Below, piece after piece: positions 1 to 11,451 of a stretch of 64,000 nt of DNA; the first letter of the stretch is position 1, and the number at the start of each line of letters is the position of its first letter. The translations under genes were made by a program, and so were the position numbers. Source of the stretch: Sarocladium kiliense (Eukaryota; Ascomycota; Sordariomycetes; Hypocreales; Sarocladiaceae); assembly GCA_030734395.1 (NCBI GenBank), contig JAUZTG010000048.1:2480001-2544000 (forward strand), read 5' to 3'. Below the pieces are notes generated by a model. The model made no database searches. It had not been told where the DNA came from and saw only the letters and a list, made by a program, of their open reading frames with translations.

Positions 1-43
1 CCGTGCTCCACTTTTCTATCTCAGACGCGGTCCAGTATGAGAG

Positions 44-49
44 ACGCGT
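44..49. promoter_or_regulatory. MCB-like box (ACGCGT) upstream of CHL4
   Basis: A palindromic ACGCGT hexamer lies about 155 bases before the CHL4-like start codon. This is the core of the MluI cell-cycle box bound by the MBF (Swi6/Mbp1-type) factor in yeasts. A kinetochore gene would fit G1/S control. The match is a single hexamer, so function is inferred. Confidence 0.35.
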
Positions 50-204
50 CAGGCTGGACAGCAGCGGGGTGATCCCTTGTTGTGATGAGATCCATGAACA
101 TAGGAAAGCAAAATGGATATGTCTGACATGTGAGGTGTCTGCTTATCTTGGTGAGCTCCCAAAGGCTCTCCCAGTTCGACAGGACCCAAATGATGTAGCC
201 TCAG

Positions 205-1746
205 ATGGCTCGATTCTCCATCCCAACTACGGCTCGCCTGCCATCTACCCTCCGTGTTGATGCTTCCAATCCCGCCGTTATCAAGAGCTTGAGTCGCCTT
301 TCGCGCGAAAGTCTCATCTCACTGGCCCTCGACTGGCTCGATGAGAGAACATTGCCGAACGCTATCCCCTACCTTGAACGACCTGAGGAAGATGAAGAGG
401 ACGATGAAACCGATGATCTGTACCCAGCAGCACGGTCCCTCCAGGAGCTGGAGCAGCTCTATACCGAGTTGCAACTGCAGAAAGGCTCAAAGCGCGACAT
501 AGTCAGCCGCATCCTGGAAGGTGACTGGCGTCATGGCCTCACTTTGTATCAGCTTGCGATGGCCGACTTGGCCTATCTTGATGAGCACCCGACTTCGCAG
601 AAGTGGACAGCTTACAAAATCCTGCCGCTTAAGCAACTGTCAAAGGACGCTGAAGAGGATGAAAAGCCAAAAGTGGACAAGGAGAGCCTTTCAATCCCTC
701 GCTTCCACCCATCAACCTTTCTTCAGAGTCTCCAGGCCCAAGTTCTTCCCGACGTGAAGGCGCATTATCACTTTCATCGACCCAAAGACGTGCCTGTCCT
801 GCTATTGCGTATCTTCGTCATCGACTCTCCATACAACAGCGACCTGGCTCTGTCAAACGTTGATAGCACTGGGTCGGCTGCTAGCTTCGACTCTTCACGT
901 TCAGTTTACCTGGCATTTCCAGATGGATCGCCGTCTCTTTATATCAGCAGATCTCAGAATACCGGCACCATCAGTCGTGGTGAGTCGAGAAGCCTGCAAA
1001 ACCTGATAGTGGATGGCGTGCCAAAGGCTCTATCGAGGCCGAAAGAACGCTTCACTCTCAAAACCACCAACCTCAGCAGTCGCAATTTGAGGGCGCTACT
1101 GGACAAAAAGGGCCCTGGTCGGGCGAACTCGGCAGGTGGCGGATGGAGCATTTATGCGGACGAGAAGATCAAGATCTCGCCTATGGACACTGTTTTGCCC
1201 ACCCCGCCACTGTCAAGGGAGTCTTCATCTATATCGAATCGTAAACGGGGACTTCATGCGTCACAAGCTGAACAAGCATACAAGCGAGCCAAGCTGGTGG
1301 CCAAAGCACGGTTCGGCAACTCTGGCATTGTGTCTGACGGGAAGGGCGTGGAGCGATTTGAGGTCGTTCTGCAAGATCCCTTCCCTTCTGGTGCTTCACG
1401 GGCAGCCGTAGATGATGATAACGATGACGACGATGGGGAAGAGCAAACAGACTCGCGAAGAAGGCCAGCCGCAGGACGGAGAAGCACTATTGACGCGGCC
1501 CTCAAGCAGGTCGACCTTCACGACAATGATGACGATGATGCAACCGAAGGGAACCGAACGGGTTGGGCACCATCCCTTAAGCTCACCTTCCGTGGTGCTC
1601 ATGTTTTTGCTGGCATTCGGCAACTCGTTGAAGCTGGGATCGTGGACGGTGAGCGGATGCCGGGTTGGATGACTGGGGAGGATGGGGTCACAATTGGTGC
1701 AATCCGGCATGGTAGGATCCGGGGCAACAAGGGCTCGGGTCTATGA
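205..1746 (+). CDS. CHL4: CHL4/Mis15 (CENP-N family) kinetochore protein
   Basis: Single-exon gene of 513 residues. The N-terminus (a proline/threonine-containing opening, then SLSRLSRESLISLALDWL) and the C-terminus (GEDGVTIGAIRHGRIRG) match the fungal Chl4/Mis15 family, the counterpart of vertebrate CENP-N. That protein sits in the inner kinetochore (CCAN/Ctf19 complex) with Iml3 and helps load the centromeric nucleosome machinery. Residues about 55-70 and 400-440 are strongly acidic low-complexity stretches that interrupt the conserved core. The start was chosen because the conserved family block begins a few residues after it. The gene converges on the TatD nuclease gene, with about 70 bases between stop codons. 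The family call rests on recognition of the end motifs; the middle diverges. Confidence 0.85.
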   Translation: MARFSIPTTARLPSTLRVDASNPAVIKSLSRLSRESLISLALDWLDERTLPNAIPYLERPEEDEEDDETDDLYPAARSLQELEQLYTELQLQKGSKRDIVSRILEGDWRHGLTLYQLAMADLAYLDEHPTSQKWTAYKILPLKQLSKDAEEDEKPKVDKESLSIPRFHPSTFLQSLQAQVLPDVKAHYHFHRPKDVPVLLLRIFVIDSPYNSDLALSNVDSTGSAASFDSSRSVYLAFPDGSPSLYISRSQNTGTISRGESRSLQNLIVDGVPKALSRPKERFTLKTTNLSSRNLRALLDKKGPGRANSAGGGWSIYADEKIKISPMDTVLPTPPLSRESSSISNRKRGLHASQAEQAYKRAKLVAKARFGNSGIVSDGKGVERFEVVLQDPFPSGASRAAVDDDNDDDDGEEQTDSRRRPAAGRRSTIDAALKQVDLHDNDDDDATEGNRTGWAPSLKLTFRGAHVFAGIRQLVEAGIVDGERMPGWMTGEDGVTIGAIRHGRIRGNKGSGL

Positions 1747-1818
1747 TTTCCCATCTCTCTCCTGTATACTCTATCAACTTTATAGCGCTATTTCGATACC
1801 CTGGGAATTCATTCGCCC

Positions 1819-3222
1819 TTACTCGCTGTCTGCTCCTAGACCAAACACACGCACTGTGTTACGCCATGCGGCTTCACACACCTCCTCTTCTGAAACGCCC
1901 TTGATGGCAGCGACGATCTTTGCGACACGCTCGATGCTGCAAGGTTCATTGCGTCCCTTGACCATAGCTCCCTCGACCCATTTCTCCTTCTTTACTGTCT
2001 TCCATCTCTCAGGGATCTCAGGTTCCTTCTTCTGGTTCTTCTTCCCCTGTTTCTTTGGCTGCTGTTTCGTTGTTTCCGCTGAAGGGATTGGTGATGGCAC
2101 TGCCTCGGCCGTCGCAGGGACTCCATTCTGCTCGGCTATGTTCTCGAGAAGGTATCTCCAACCCTCATGGCTTGGTCGCACCTCGCACCAAGGTCCGTCT
2201 GTCTCCAACATGAGGCGATCAAGATGAACTTCCTTGACGACCTCGCAATTCTCGGTGGTCTTAAAGCTGCAACCGTTGATGCCGATGTACAGCCCGAGAT
2301 CCATCAGTTCACGCATCTCCTCCGCTGTACCGGTGAAGCTATGCACAACACCGCCCTTCTCCAGCTTCTCCAAGCGCGGACCAAATGCATCCTTGAGAAG
2401 TGAAATAAAGTCGCGGTGAGCGGCGCGGGAGTGGAGAAAAAGTGGAAGTTGAGGCTGTAATGAAGCGGCGACCCTCAGTTGTGATTCGAAGGAATGACGT
2501 TGAAGCGAGGCGGAGCAGTAATGCAGTCGATCGTAGTCGAGACCGAACTCGCCCATCGCTACTAGATGTTGCTTGCCGGAAACTCGAGCTTCGGCTAGCA
2601 GAGCTGTGAGGTCTGAGATGATCTCCGCAGATTTGATTGGGTCTGCTTCCTCATCCTCTGGGACAGGCACTGACGGATCAGGGTCACATGGTGTCGAGTG
2701 GTCGGACTCATGTTGAGGTCCCTTCTTGCCGAATATTGCGCTCGAGCAGGGATGAATGCCTGCTGTGGAATAGATGACGCCGTTGGCTGCGAGTGATGTG
2801 TTAGCCCAAGACTCAGGGAGCAATAAGGTGAATCGACACTCACGGAACTCATCGGCCAGCTCGAGAGCCTCGCGAGCGCTCTTGAAGTCGGACCCAGTGA
2901 CAATGAGTTTGGAGCAGCCGACCTCTTGTGCTCTTCCAACAACCGCCTTCAGATCATCAGGATGTGCCTGTTTCCCACGGTAGCTGCCCCTAAAAATAGG
3001 ATCTGCAAGGTTGATACCGATCTACTGGACCATGAGGATCAGTCATATTTTCTAAAGTGGCACATTTTATAGCAGAAGATGACATACATCGATATATCTG
3101 GGTTTATAGACACCGTTGCTCTGCTCTGATGTTGCAGCCATCGTGGCGAACCCTAGAGTACGTCGCGGGAGAGACCGAAGAATATTTGCTGTCAAATGCG
3201 AAGGAAGCCTACTCAGAAACAT
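1819..3222 (-). CDS. TatD-family metal-dependent deoxyribonuclease (TATDN1-like), two possible starts
   Basis: Three exons: 1819-2786, 2844-3021 and 3088-3141 (short form, 399 residues) or 3088-3222 (long form, 426 residues). The spliced N-terminus reads YIDIGINLADPIFRG, the TATDN1 variant of the TatD metal-binding opening. It is followed by GEFGLDYDR (metal-binding Glu), LFLHSRAAH and VVHSFTG (metal-binding His) and MLETDGPW (catalytic Asp), so all metal ligands expected for the TIM-barrel hydrolase are present. TatD enzymes are 3'-5' exonucleases linked to DNA repair and apoptosis-like DNA degradation. The in-frame upstream ATG at 3222 adds 27 residues rich in Arg, Leu and Ser with no acid, resembling a mitochondrial presequence. 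An acidic, low-complexity insert after the STAGIHPC motif is lineage-specific. Both introns have GT..AG ends and keep frame. Confidence 0.88.
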
Positions 3223-3625
3223 GAAAGCAATGCAATGCGTGGTCTTCAATGCAACCCGTTCTTGTGGCAACCTCTAGTTGATCTATGTCTAGAAAAGTGA
3301 TTATCCCAGTTGACTCACCACCTGGGTTGCTGGGTCAAACTAAGATATCTCAATTGAAGAGCTGTAGCACGTGACTGCGCGCTGGGCGCTTCACCCCACC
3401 AACGGCGGCTCAACAACGTAACGTCCAGCAACGGTATTCCACGAACAGGGATGTGACTGCACGCGACGGACAGATAAAGTGAGGTTTCGAAGCAAGGGGC
3501 GATCAATTGAAGGGAAAGAAACCCCTCGATACATACAATTAAGCGGTAGATCGACATCTGGAATGCATCTCGATTCAGAGACAAGACACAGATTAAATTG
3601 ATTATCAAGCGGCGTTGCCAGGTTC

Positions 3626-3631
3626 ACGCGT
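3626..3631. promoter_or_regulatory. MCB-like box (ACGCGT) upstream of RNR1
   Basis: ACGCGT palindrome about 400 bases before the RNR1 start. Ribonucleotide reductase genes are classic MBF targets in budding and fission yeast (RNR1, cdc22), so the match is in the expected context. A second copy lies at 3900. Confidence 0.5.
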
Positions 3632-3899
3632 TAAGTGGCTCCCTGGCGGCGTGCCTCTACGCCTGTCTTAGCAGCCCCAGCGCCCTGGAACCGCCCTCGC
3701 CCAGGCGGTTTAATGGATTCCTGCGGCTTTGTCATTGTTGTCACGCTAAATTTTGGCGTCGCGCGTCGCCGTGAAAAAGCACTTACCACCTTGAACGCGA
3801 CTTCCCATAAGAACCTCGTCCCACCATCTACACGTCCGTCACGTCTCCATCCCTCTTCCTCTCCTCATCCCACCTTGAACCGCGTCTTCCATCTATCTC

Positions 3900-3905
3900 A
3901 CGCGT
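3900..3905. promoter_or_regulatory. MCB-like box (ACGCGT) proximal to RNR1
   Basis: Second ACGCGT palindrome, about 126 bases before the RNR1 start codon and inside the pyrimidine-rich leader region. Together with the 3626 copy it suggests G1/S or DNA-damage-linked transcription through an MBF-type factor. This is inferred from known RNR1 regulation in yeasts. Confidence 0.5.
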
Positions 3906-4030
3906 AAAGCTTCTTCTGCTTTCTTCATTGCACTTTGCTTCTACTTCACTGTAAGAAGCGTACAAGTCAAGCTCCCTTCCATCTCTCATCACAGCTCAAC
4001 GCCGCCCTCCGGCGTGCCAACCTCGTCGCC

Positions 4031-6932
4031 ATGTTCGTCAGGAAACGCGGTAAGGATCATTCAGCCTCGTCCCAGTGGCAGCTTTCAGAGACTGACAATC
4101 ATTCTAGATGGACGCCAGGAGCGCGTTCAGTTCGACAAAATCACTGCCCGTGTGTCAAGGCTGTGTTACGGCCTCGATGCGGACCACGTCGACCCCGTTG
4201 CCATCACCCAGAAGGTCATCTCTGGTGTCTACGGAGGTGTTACCACTATTCAACTTGACGATCTCGTAAGTATACATGACCCTGCAGAAAGACGTAGCAG
4301 CATGCTAATAATTCCAAGGCTGCCGAGACCGCTGCGTACATGACCGTTACACACCCTGACTACGCTATCCTCGCGGCCCGTATCGCCGTGTCCAACTTGC
4401 ACAAGCAGACTAAAAAGCAGTGGTCTTCGGTCGTGAGCGACCTATACCACTATGTCAATCCCAAGAACGACCGGGCGTCTCCTATGATCTCAACAGAGAC
4501 ATACGAGTGCGTCATGCGTCACAAGGAGGAGCTGGACTCCGCGATCGTATATGACCGTGACTTCAACTACCAATACTTCGGGTTCAAGACGCTCGAGCGT
4601 TCATACCTGCTCAAATTGAACGGCAAGATCGTTGAGCGCCCACAGCATATGATCATGCGTGTGGCTGTCGGCATCTGGGGCGACAATATCGAGCGTGTTC
4701 TTGAGACGTACAACCTGATGTCAAGCAAGTTCTTCACTCACGCCTCACCCACCCTCTTCAATGCTGGTACTCCCCAGGCTCAGCTCTCATCTTGTTTCCT
4801 TGTCGACATGAAGGATGACAGCATTGACGGTATCTATGATACTCTCAAGACCTGTGCCATGATCTCCAAGATGGCTGGTGGCATCGGTCTCAATGTGCAC
4901 CGCATCCGTGCCACTGGCTCTTACATCGCCGGCACCAACGGCACATCCAACGGTCTCGTACCCATGCTTCGCGTGTTCAACAACACCGCCCGCTATGTTG
5001 ACCAGGGTGGTAACAAGCGCCCCGGCGCTTTTGCCATTTATCTCGAGCCATGGCACTCGGATGTTTTCGAGTTCCTTGACCTTCGTAAGAACCACGGGAA
5101 GGAAGAGGTCCGTGCCCGTGACCTTTTCCTTGCTCTCTGGATTCCCGATCTCTTCATGAAGCGTGTCGAGAAGAACGGCGAGTGGACGCTCATGTGCCCC
5201 AACGAATGCCCTGGCCTTGCCGATTGCTACGGCGAGGAGTTCGAGGCCCTGTACGAGAAGTATGAGAGGGAGGGTAAGGGTAAGCGTACCATCAAGGCCC
5301 AGAAGCTCTGGTACTCCATCCTCGAGGCCCAGACTGAGACCGGTAACCCATTCATGCTGTACAAGGATGCTTGCAACCGCAAGAGCAACCAGAAGAACCT
5401 TGGCACCATCCGCAGCTCCAATCTTTGCACTGAGATCATCGAGTACTCTGCACCTGATGAGGTTGCTGTCTGCAACCTTGCTTCACTGGCTCTCTCTGCA
5501 TTCATCAACTACGATGATGCTTGCTTCGACTTCAAGAAGCTTCATGAGGTCACTCAGGTCGTGGTCCGCAACCTCAACAGGATCATTGACGTCAACCATT
5601 ACCCCGTTCAAGAGGCGCGAAACAGCAACATGCGCCACCGTCCCATTGGTGTCGGCGTTCAGGGTCTTGCAGACGCTTTCCTCGCTCTCCGCCTGCCTTT
5701 CGAGTCGCCTGAGGCTCGCGAGCTGAACAAGCAGATCTTCGAGACTATTTACCACGCTGCTCTCACTGCTTCCGTTGAACTTGCTAAGATTGAGGGCCCC
5801 TACTCGTCGTTCAAGGGCTCTCCCGCCTCCGAGGGTATTCTGCAGTTCGACATGTGGAATGTCAAGCCGAGCGATCTCTGGGAGTGGGATAGCCTCAAGG
5901 AGCAGGTCAAGGAGCACGGCATCCGCAACAGTCTCCTCCTTGCCCCCATGCCCACTGCCAGTACCTCTCAGATTCTTGGCAACAACGAGTGCTTCGAGCC
6001 CTACACCTCCAACATCTATCAGCGTCGCGTGCTTGCTGGCGAGTTCCAGGTTGTCAACCCCTGGCTGCTCAAGGACCTGGTCGAGCTTGGTCTCTGGTCA
6101 GACGCCATGAAGAACCGCATCATTGCTGAGAATGGTTCTATCCAGAACATCCCCAACATCCCTGATGATGTCAAGGCCCTCTACAAGACGGTCTGGGAGA
6201 TCTCCCAGCGCCAGATTGTGCAGATGGCTGCCGACCGTGGTGCATTCATCGACCAGTCCCAGTCCCTTAATATTCACATGAAGGATCCCAGCATGGGCAA
6301 GATCACGAGCATGCACTTCACCGGCTGGAAGCTCGGCCTGAAGACCGGCATGTACTACCTGCGTACACAGGCTGCCGCCGCGCCTATTCAGTTCACTGTC
6401 GACCAGGCGGCTCTCAAGATTGCTGATACCAACGTCGGCAAGGATCGCCCTGCACTGAAGAAGCGTGCACCGCCGTCTGGTCAGAGTTACGTGTCGCCCT
6501 CGGCGGTTGCTCGTACTGTCTCTACCAAGCGGGACAGTATCGGCAACGCGCTCAGCAACGGTATTCCGACGCCCAGCACCACGCCGCCCCCTGCCCTGAG
6601 CGCTGAAGCTAAGCCTCGTGCAGTCGCCTCACCAAACAAGCCAGCCCTTATGAAGGCGGATGTCAATGAGGGTGACAGCCCCAAGGCTCTTCCTACTGAG
6701 CCCACCGACAATATCCAGGAAGAGTCCCTTCCCGAGTCTGGCATCAAGGGAAAGAGTGACCAGGCCGAGGACAAGGACGGTGACAGCGAGGACCGTGAGC
6801 GTGATATCTATTCCGAGGCTGTGCTTGAATGTGAGTTGTAACATTGACATGCTGTATTGCGACAACCTTTCTGACAATTATATTCCAGGCAGCATTGAGA
6901 ACCCCGAGTCTTGCGTTATGTGCAGCGGTTAG
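4031..6932 (+). CDS. RNR1: Ribonucleoside-diphosphate reductase large subunit
   Basis: Four exons: 4031-4049, 4108-4265, 4319-6830 and 6889-6932, giving 910 residues. It reduces ribonucleoside diphosphates to deoxy forms as the alpha subunit of the class Ia enzyme. The first exon encodes only MFVRKR and one base; splicing restores the N-terminal ATP-cone (RKRDGRQERVQFDKITAR). The catalytic segment SSNLCTEI places the thiyl-radical cysteine at residue 429, and the C-terminal radical-domain block with SQILGNNECFEPYTSN is intact. Residues about 770-885 form a Pro/Ser/Ala-rich tether. A 44-base last exon supplies the ending SIENPESCVMCSG with the CxxC shuttle pair that re-reduces the active site; reading through the last donor would lose it. 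Two MCB boxes upstream suggest S-phase control. Confidence 0.97.
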
Positions 6933-9900
6933 ACATGCTCCTCACGGAGAGACCACAGTCGGTGTATAATGATGGATTTTGATGATTAGCATGGAATGTA
7001 CGGAATCGCACATGAAGGTGTGCAAAGTACCACACGAACAAAATAGCTTTGAGATACTTTCTCTGGCTGTTTGAGAGCGGGTGTATCATATCAGGATATC
7101 ATGTCTTGCTGCTTTTATTATGCGGGCGTTGGTTGCTTCGAGTTGTGTTCATTGTTGGCAAAGTTTTGAGTTCAAAAATCACTTGCACGTACTGGTTCGA
7201 CTGCGCTCGATGCACAGATACATATCAATCACACTTTTATTATTCATGCTTTTGGCTTCGAGGCATATCTATTGTGACCTGTCTCTGCAGTGTCCTCTAT
7301 GAGTCGCTGGTGACGGTTCTGCAGCATTGTTATGGGATGACCCAAGGCCAATTGGGTACAGTTGGGTGGCGACAGGCTTGACGGTACGTGTCTCTGTAGG
7401 TGACGGGCATGACGCAAGTCGGTCCAACTTAAACTTTCACATGAGCTGTGTCGACAATGGGACTTTCGCCCTTCAGCTCCGACAACAGTTGATTCAGCTA
7501 CGGTGAGACATGCGCCGGCGTGAAAAGCGGTCTGCGACTTAAGTGCCACGCACAGTGTGGCGTTTTCTCCGAGTCTTGAGGGCCGGATGCCGTGTTCTCC
7601 CCATGCCCCAGCTCCATAGCCTGCTTCGGGAACAGCTGGCGAGAGGCACCATGTGGAGGGCAGCCCGTTGTTGCCGGGTGTATGGTTGGTGAAGTGGCTT
7701 TAAGGTCTGTCTAGGCAGGGATGTATTGGTCGATGGCCCAGTTTTGTGCAGGTTGGCCAGCTGGACAGGGGTCGTTGCTAGCCAACAGTGCCGTGCGATA
7801 ATGTGCGCGATAGCCCGACCACTTGCCGAAGAGGCCAAGCCGGAAAAGTAGACTGCGGGATCAGCGACGGGAGGATTGGTCTCGTTGTCAGGGCATTGAG
7901 ACGCAGTGTTTGTAATGCTGGAGAATCTGGCGGTGTTGTACCAGCGCAAATAGTCATTGTTAGTTTTCAAGCGAGGCGGGGGAGGAACATCCAGAATCGT
8001 AACAGCAATTGGTTGCACCACTTGCGCTCCATGGTCTGTGAGAGTAGATCGAGGAAGAGTGATGTAAGAACACTATTGGCAACAGACGGGGAAGTGCTAC
8101 GCATGATGGTTGGCAGGGGTCCTTCCTCTGGGCATTTGTGAAACGTTCTGGGCAAACAAACATGACCAGAAGGCCCAGTGTCGTGTGTGACCTGGGGCGA
8201 AATTCCGGTTTCCTGGTGCTTTGGTATTAAGATGGTGTGTGGAAGCAAAGCTCTCTCGTAAAGGCCCCTGCCAATCGGAGGTCGGAAGTCTGGTACCCAG
8301 ATCTGCCGCACCTCAAGTTAATTGTTGTGCTTCATGCGACCTCGTCATCCACTTCCTTGGTTAGAATGACAATGCCTGCTCAGCGCAGACGAACTGAGGA
8401 GGGTCTGATGGAGACGATGCTGGGATGGCGCTGGACGGTTCAGGGGCCATGGAAAGGCAAATTTGTGATCAGTCAAGCTAGGTCTGGGAAAGTCCGCGAA
8501 GAGCAGCCATGTTTTTAGTCGAGGTAGTTCGAAGGCGAACACAAGCTGGCCCCAGCCTCAGCCATCCATCACGATGTGGGTGGTGTGTGGCTTGGTGGCC
8601 GATTGTCCGATCGGAGTTTGCCCCCAGCCACACACCTGCAAGGCAAGCTGAAGCATCATCGGTTGATTGACTGGAGGTCTTCGCGGAGAGAAAGCTCGAC
8701 ACTTCATCTGTATAATCACCTTAGTAAGGTGAAACCAGAGTCTGCATTATGCGAGTAGTACAGGTAGTTGCAGTGACGCAGCCGAGCAGGCTTTCTCCGT
8801 CTGTCCCTGTCCTGCATCATTGACCTGCACAGAAATCGAGAAAACTTGGTGCTGTGGTGCAGGGGGCCAGGAAGGGGAGATCGACAACTGGGGTGGGAAG
8901 ACCAATGTGGCCCACATCATGCGTCACTGCCGCTTGATGTTGGGCTCTCGTCGCTAGACTCACTGTTGTATCCGCTTGACTCAAGCCGCGATTATTCGGG
9001 ACCTCGTGCGCGCACTGACAGCCGTACAGAAAGAATTGATGCCATTGCAGCCAGGCTACGCCATCCAAGCCATGGGGAAGGCTCGGTTCAGTTGGGCGAG
9101 GACAGTGCACCCGCGCTATCTGCAGAAGCTCGCCCAAGCTACATTGCCCGTTTAAGCAAGGCACAGCCAACTGTGCATGGCGCTAGACAGCTCTTGTGGA
9201 GGCCACCATCCCATCCTATCCAAGCTCTCAGTCCAGTTCATCGTCACCGCAACCTTTCCGGTTTGTTTGTCTCACTTCGAAGCTCTTGACACCACCTCTG
9301 CGGTCGGGCAGAAGCATGGTCCGCTGGAAACGTCGGTCCACTCGCCCAAGCAGGTGTTGGTGCCGGTGCTACCGCCGTTTCTATCGGCCGCCAGCATCGG
9401 CCGCCAAGCTTCTGAGACCCAGCCTGAGATGATGTAAGGTGAAGTAGGGAGGAGGCAAAGTAAACAGGAACCATGGTGCCTTCCTTGTGCATCGTTCACG
9501 CTAAGATCCAGGGAAGGATGAACCCACTGCCGTAGCCTGCCCCTTGCCGCCTTGCTTGCGTTGCCTGGCACCTGTTGCAGCTGCTTTCTTCCAAGAGTGG
9601 CTGCACTTCGTCTGATCAGCCGGTTGCTACACCAGTCAACCCACTCGCTCCTGCCATAAATCTGCCGACCATCCCTCCCCTCCTGTAGCTTTTCTTCTCC
9701 TACCACCACCGGGACTGCTTCTCACCGTCTGAGCTCACGAGCAATTCCACGACTTCCTCCCTCACAGACTTGCCACCGAGCAGAACGCCCGACGTATCCT
9801 TCACGCCCCCGAAGCTCAAGAGTGTCATCAAGCCAGCAGTCTTCAAGTCGTCTCCGTCTTAAAGAAAGCAATCTTGCTTCAGATTCACGAAAAAGTAAGT

Positions 9901-10392
9901 GATGATCGAGGAACCATTGCTCTCTTGCATCGCCTCGAAACACCATCGTCCTTCAACATGAGCGTACAATTTGCCTCGTGTGCGCCGTGTCTTGTCATCT
10001 TCTCTGGCCGTCTCGGGTTGCAACAACCAGTTTGGGCTACGCCCAGCTCGGGCTGCCTTCTCATGATACACCATAATCTCGCTCAGGACTGCCTCCGTTG
10101 GTTGAGCGATATGCGTGTTACGATCCCCTTGCTGGGCTTCCACCGTTCACTAAGCCACCAGCGACGAACACAACATAAAACCGAAGACCAGTCCTGATGC
10201 CCATTTGTCGAATTTATTTTCTTCTACTCGTTTCGATCTCGAAGCGTTACTGCCTTGTCTGGCCACGTTACCGCATTTCGCACCTCATTCTCTCATACCT
10301 TATGTTTGAGCGGCACTCTTCGAACCATCATACTAACTCGTTGCGTAGAACACCAATCTTGAACCAAGACCCTCAAAAGCTAAAAGCTGACA
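6933..10392. other. Gene-free stretch between RNR1 and the CFEM gene
   Basis: About 3.5 kb. Short overlapping open frames on both strands have no recognisable domain, no consistent splicing and no signal peptide followed by a domain. I saw no tRNA B-box, transposase remnant or long repeat. The last 0.4 kb is probably the leader and promoter of the CFEM gene. Confidence 0.5.
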
Positions 10393-11451
10393 ATGAAGGC
10401 TTCTGTGTTTGCCCTTACGGCTATCGCCTCGGCTGTTATTGCTCAGAACCGCGACAACCTGCCTCAATGCGGTGTAAGTGAGGCCAACGCGCATTGGGGA
10501 AGATGAGCTGACCTAATCATAGCAAACCTGCGCCGATAACATGCTAGCTAGCAGCAAGGCCGATGAGCTCGGATGCGATGCGGATGACATTCGGTGCCTG
10601 TGCCTGAACAAGGACTTTACCTACGGTCTGCGCGACTGCTCGCTTGCTATTTGCAACGAAGAGGAAGTCAGCCAGGTGCTCGAGTACGGCCTCGCAGTCT
10701 GCTCCAGTTCGTTACTATCTTCTAAATCACTAGAAACTACATGACACTGACACCAACCAGGCGCCGGAGTTCAGATCGCAACCGCTAGCGACGGTGACGC
10801 GGCTCCCACCGTGAGTGACATTTCTTCCGCAATGGATATTTCAAGACTAATAATCCGAATAGGCTACTGGCGATAGCAGTGCCGGATCAGGCGGTGATGG
10901 TTCTAGCACCGAGGGCGGCGCTGGAGGCGCTGGAGGTGCCGGAGGCTCTGGTGGTTCCGTCTCGACCATCTTGAGCACCATCACTTCCGATGGTGACACC
11001 CTGACCACCGCTGTGGCCACTACTACACTCGATGGGGCTGGAGGTGCCGCCGGTGCCGCTTCTTCTGCTGCCGAGTCTGCCTCTGATGCTGCAGGATCCC
11101 TCTCTTCTGCCGCCTCTGATGCGGCCGGATCTGCTTCCAGCCTTGCTGAGGATGCTTCCACGGCCGCCACAGGCGCTGCCGGCTCGGCCTCTACTGCTGC
11201 GACCAGTGCAGCGGGCTCCGCCTCCGATGCGTTGAGCTCGCTTTCCACGGCAGCCACCGGAGCTGAGGAGTCTGCTACTGGCACCGGTTCTGGGGACGAG
11301 TCTACCTCTACCGACACCGAGGATGCGGTAAGTTCACTTGATTGCGTTCAGATATGTGCAGAAACTCATCTTTTCCGAACAGGCTCCCCAGATGACTGCT
11401 GCTCCTGCCGCTGTGCTTGCAGCCGCCGGCATTGCTGTTATGCTTCTCTAA
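10393..11451 (+). CDS. CFEM-domain GPI-anchored cell-wall protein
   Basis: Five exons: 10393-10473, 10523-10706, 10761-10810, 10863-11327 and 11383-11451, giving 282 residues. It begins with a signal peptide (hydrophobic to about residue 17, ending VIAQ). The CFEM domain carries all eight cysteines, at residues 26, 30, 45, 52, 54, 66, 71 and 87, and an aspartate at 49 before the CxC pair, the position of the heme-iron ligand in Candida CFEM proteins. A Ser/Ala/Gly/Thr-rich low-complexity stalk fills about residues 110-255. The short last exon encodes APAAVLAAAGIAVMLL, a hydrophobic tail fitting GPI-anchor addition. CFEM proteins act in heme or iron capture, wall stability or host interaction; which applies is not shown. 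The second intron uses a weak donor (GTTCGT). Confidence 0.9.

Larger units (their letters stand above)
3223..4030. promoter_or_regulatory. Divergent promoter region between TatD nuclease and RNR1
   Basis: About 800 bases without a credible gene between two divergent starts. The part nearest RNR1 (3830-4030) is pyrimidine-rich, as is usual for filamentous ascomycete 5' leaders. Two ACGCGT boxes and several ACGCGA near-matches (about 3456 and 3796) are present. Short open frames here show no family features. Confidence 0.6.

Noticed and set aside
3..260. 85-codon frame at the left edge
   Set aside because: It overlaps the CHL4 start in another frame and has no family features.
7539..8021. 160-codon minus-strand frame
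   Set aside because: Composition looks random, no domain, no splice context.
9272..9709. 145-codon minus-strand frame
   Set aside because: No recognisable motif; lies in the region upstream of the CFEM gene with competing frames on both strands.
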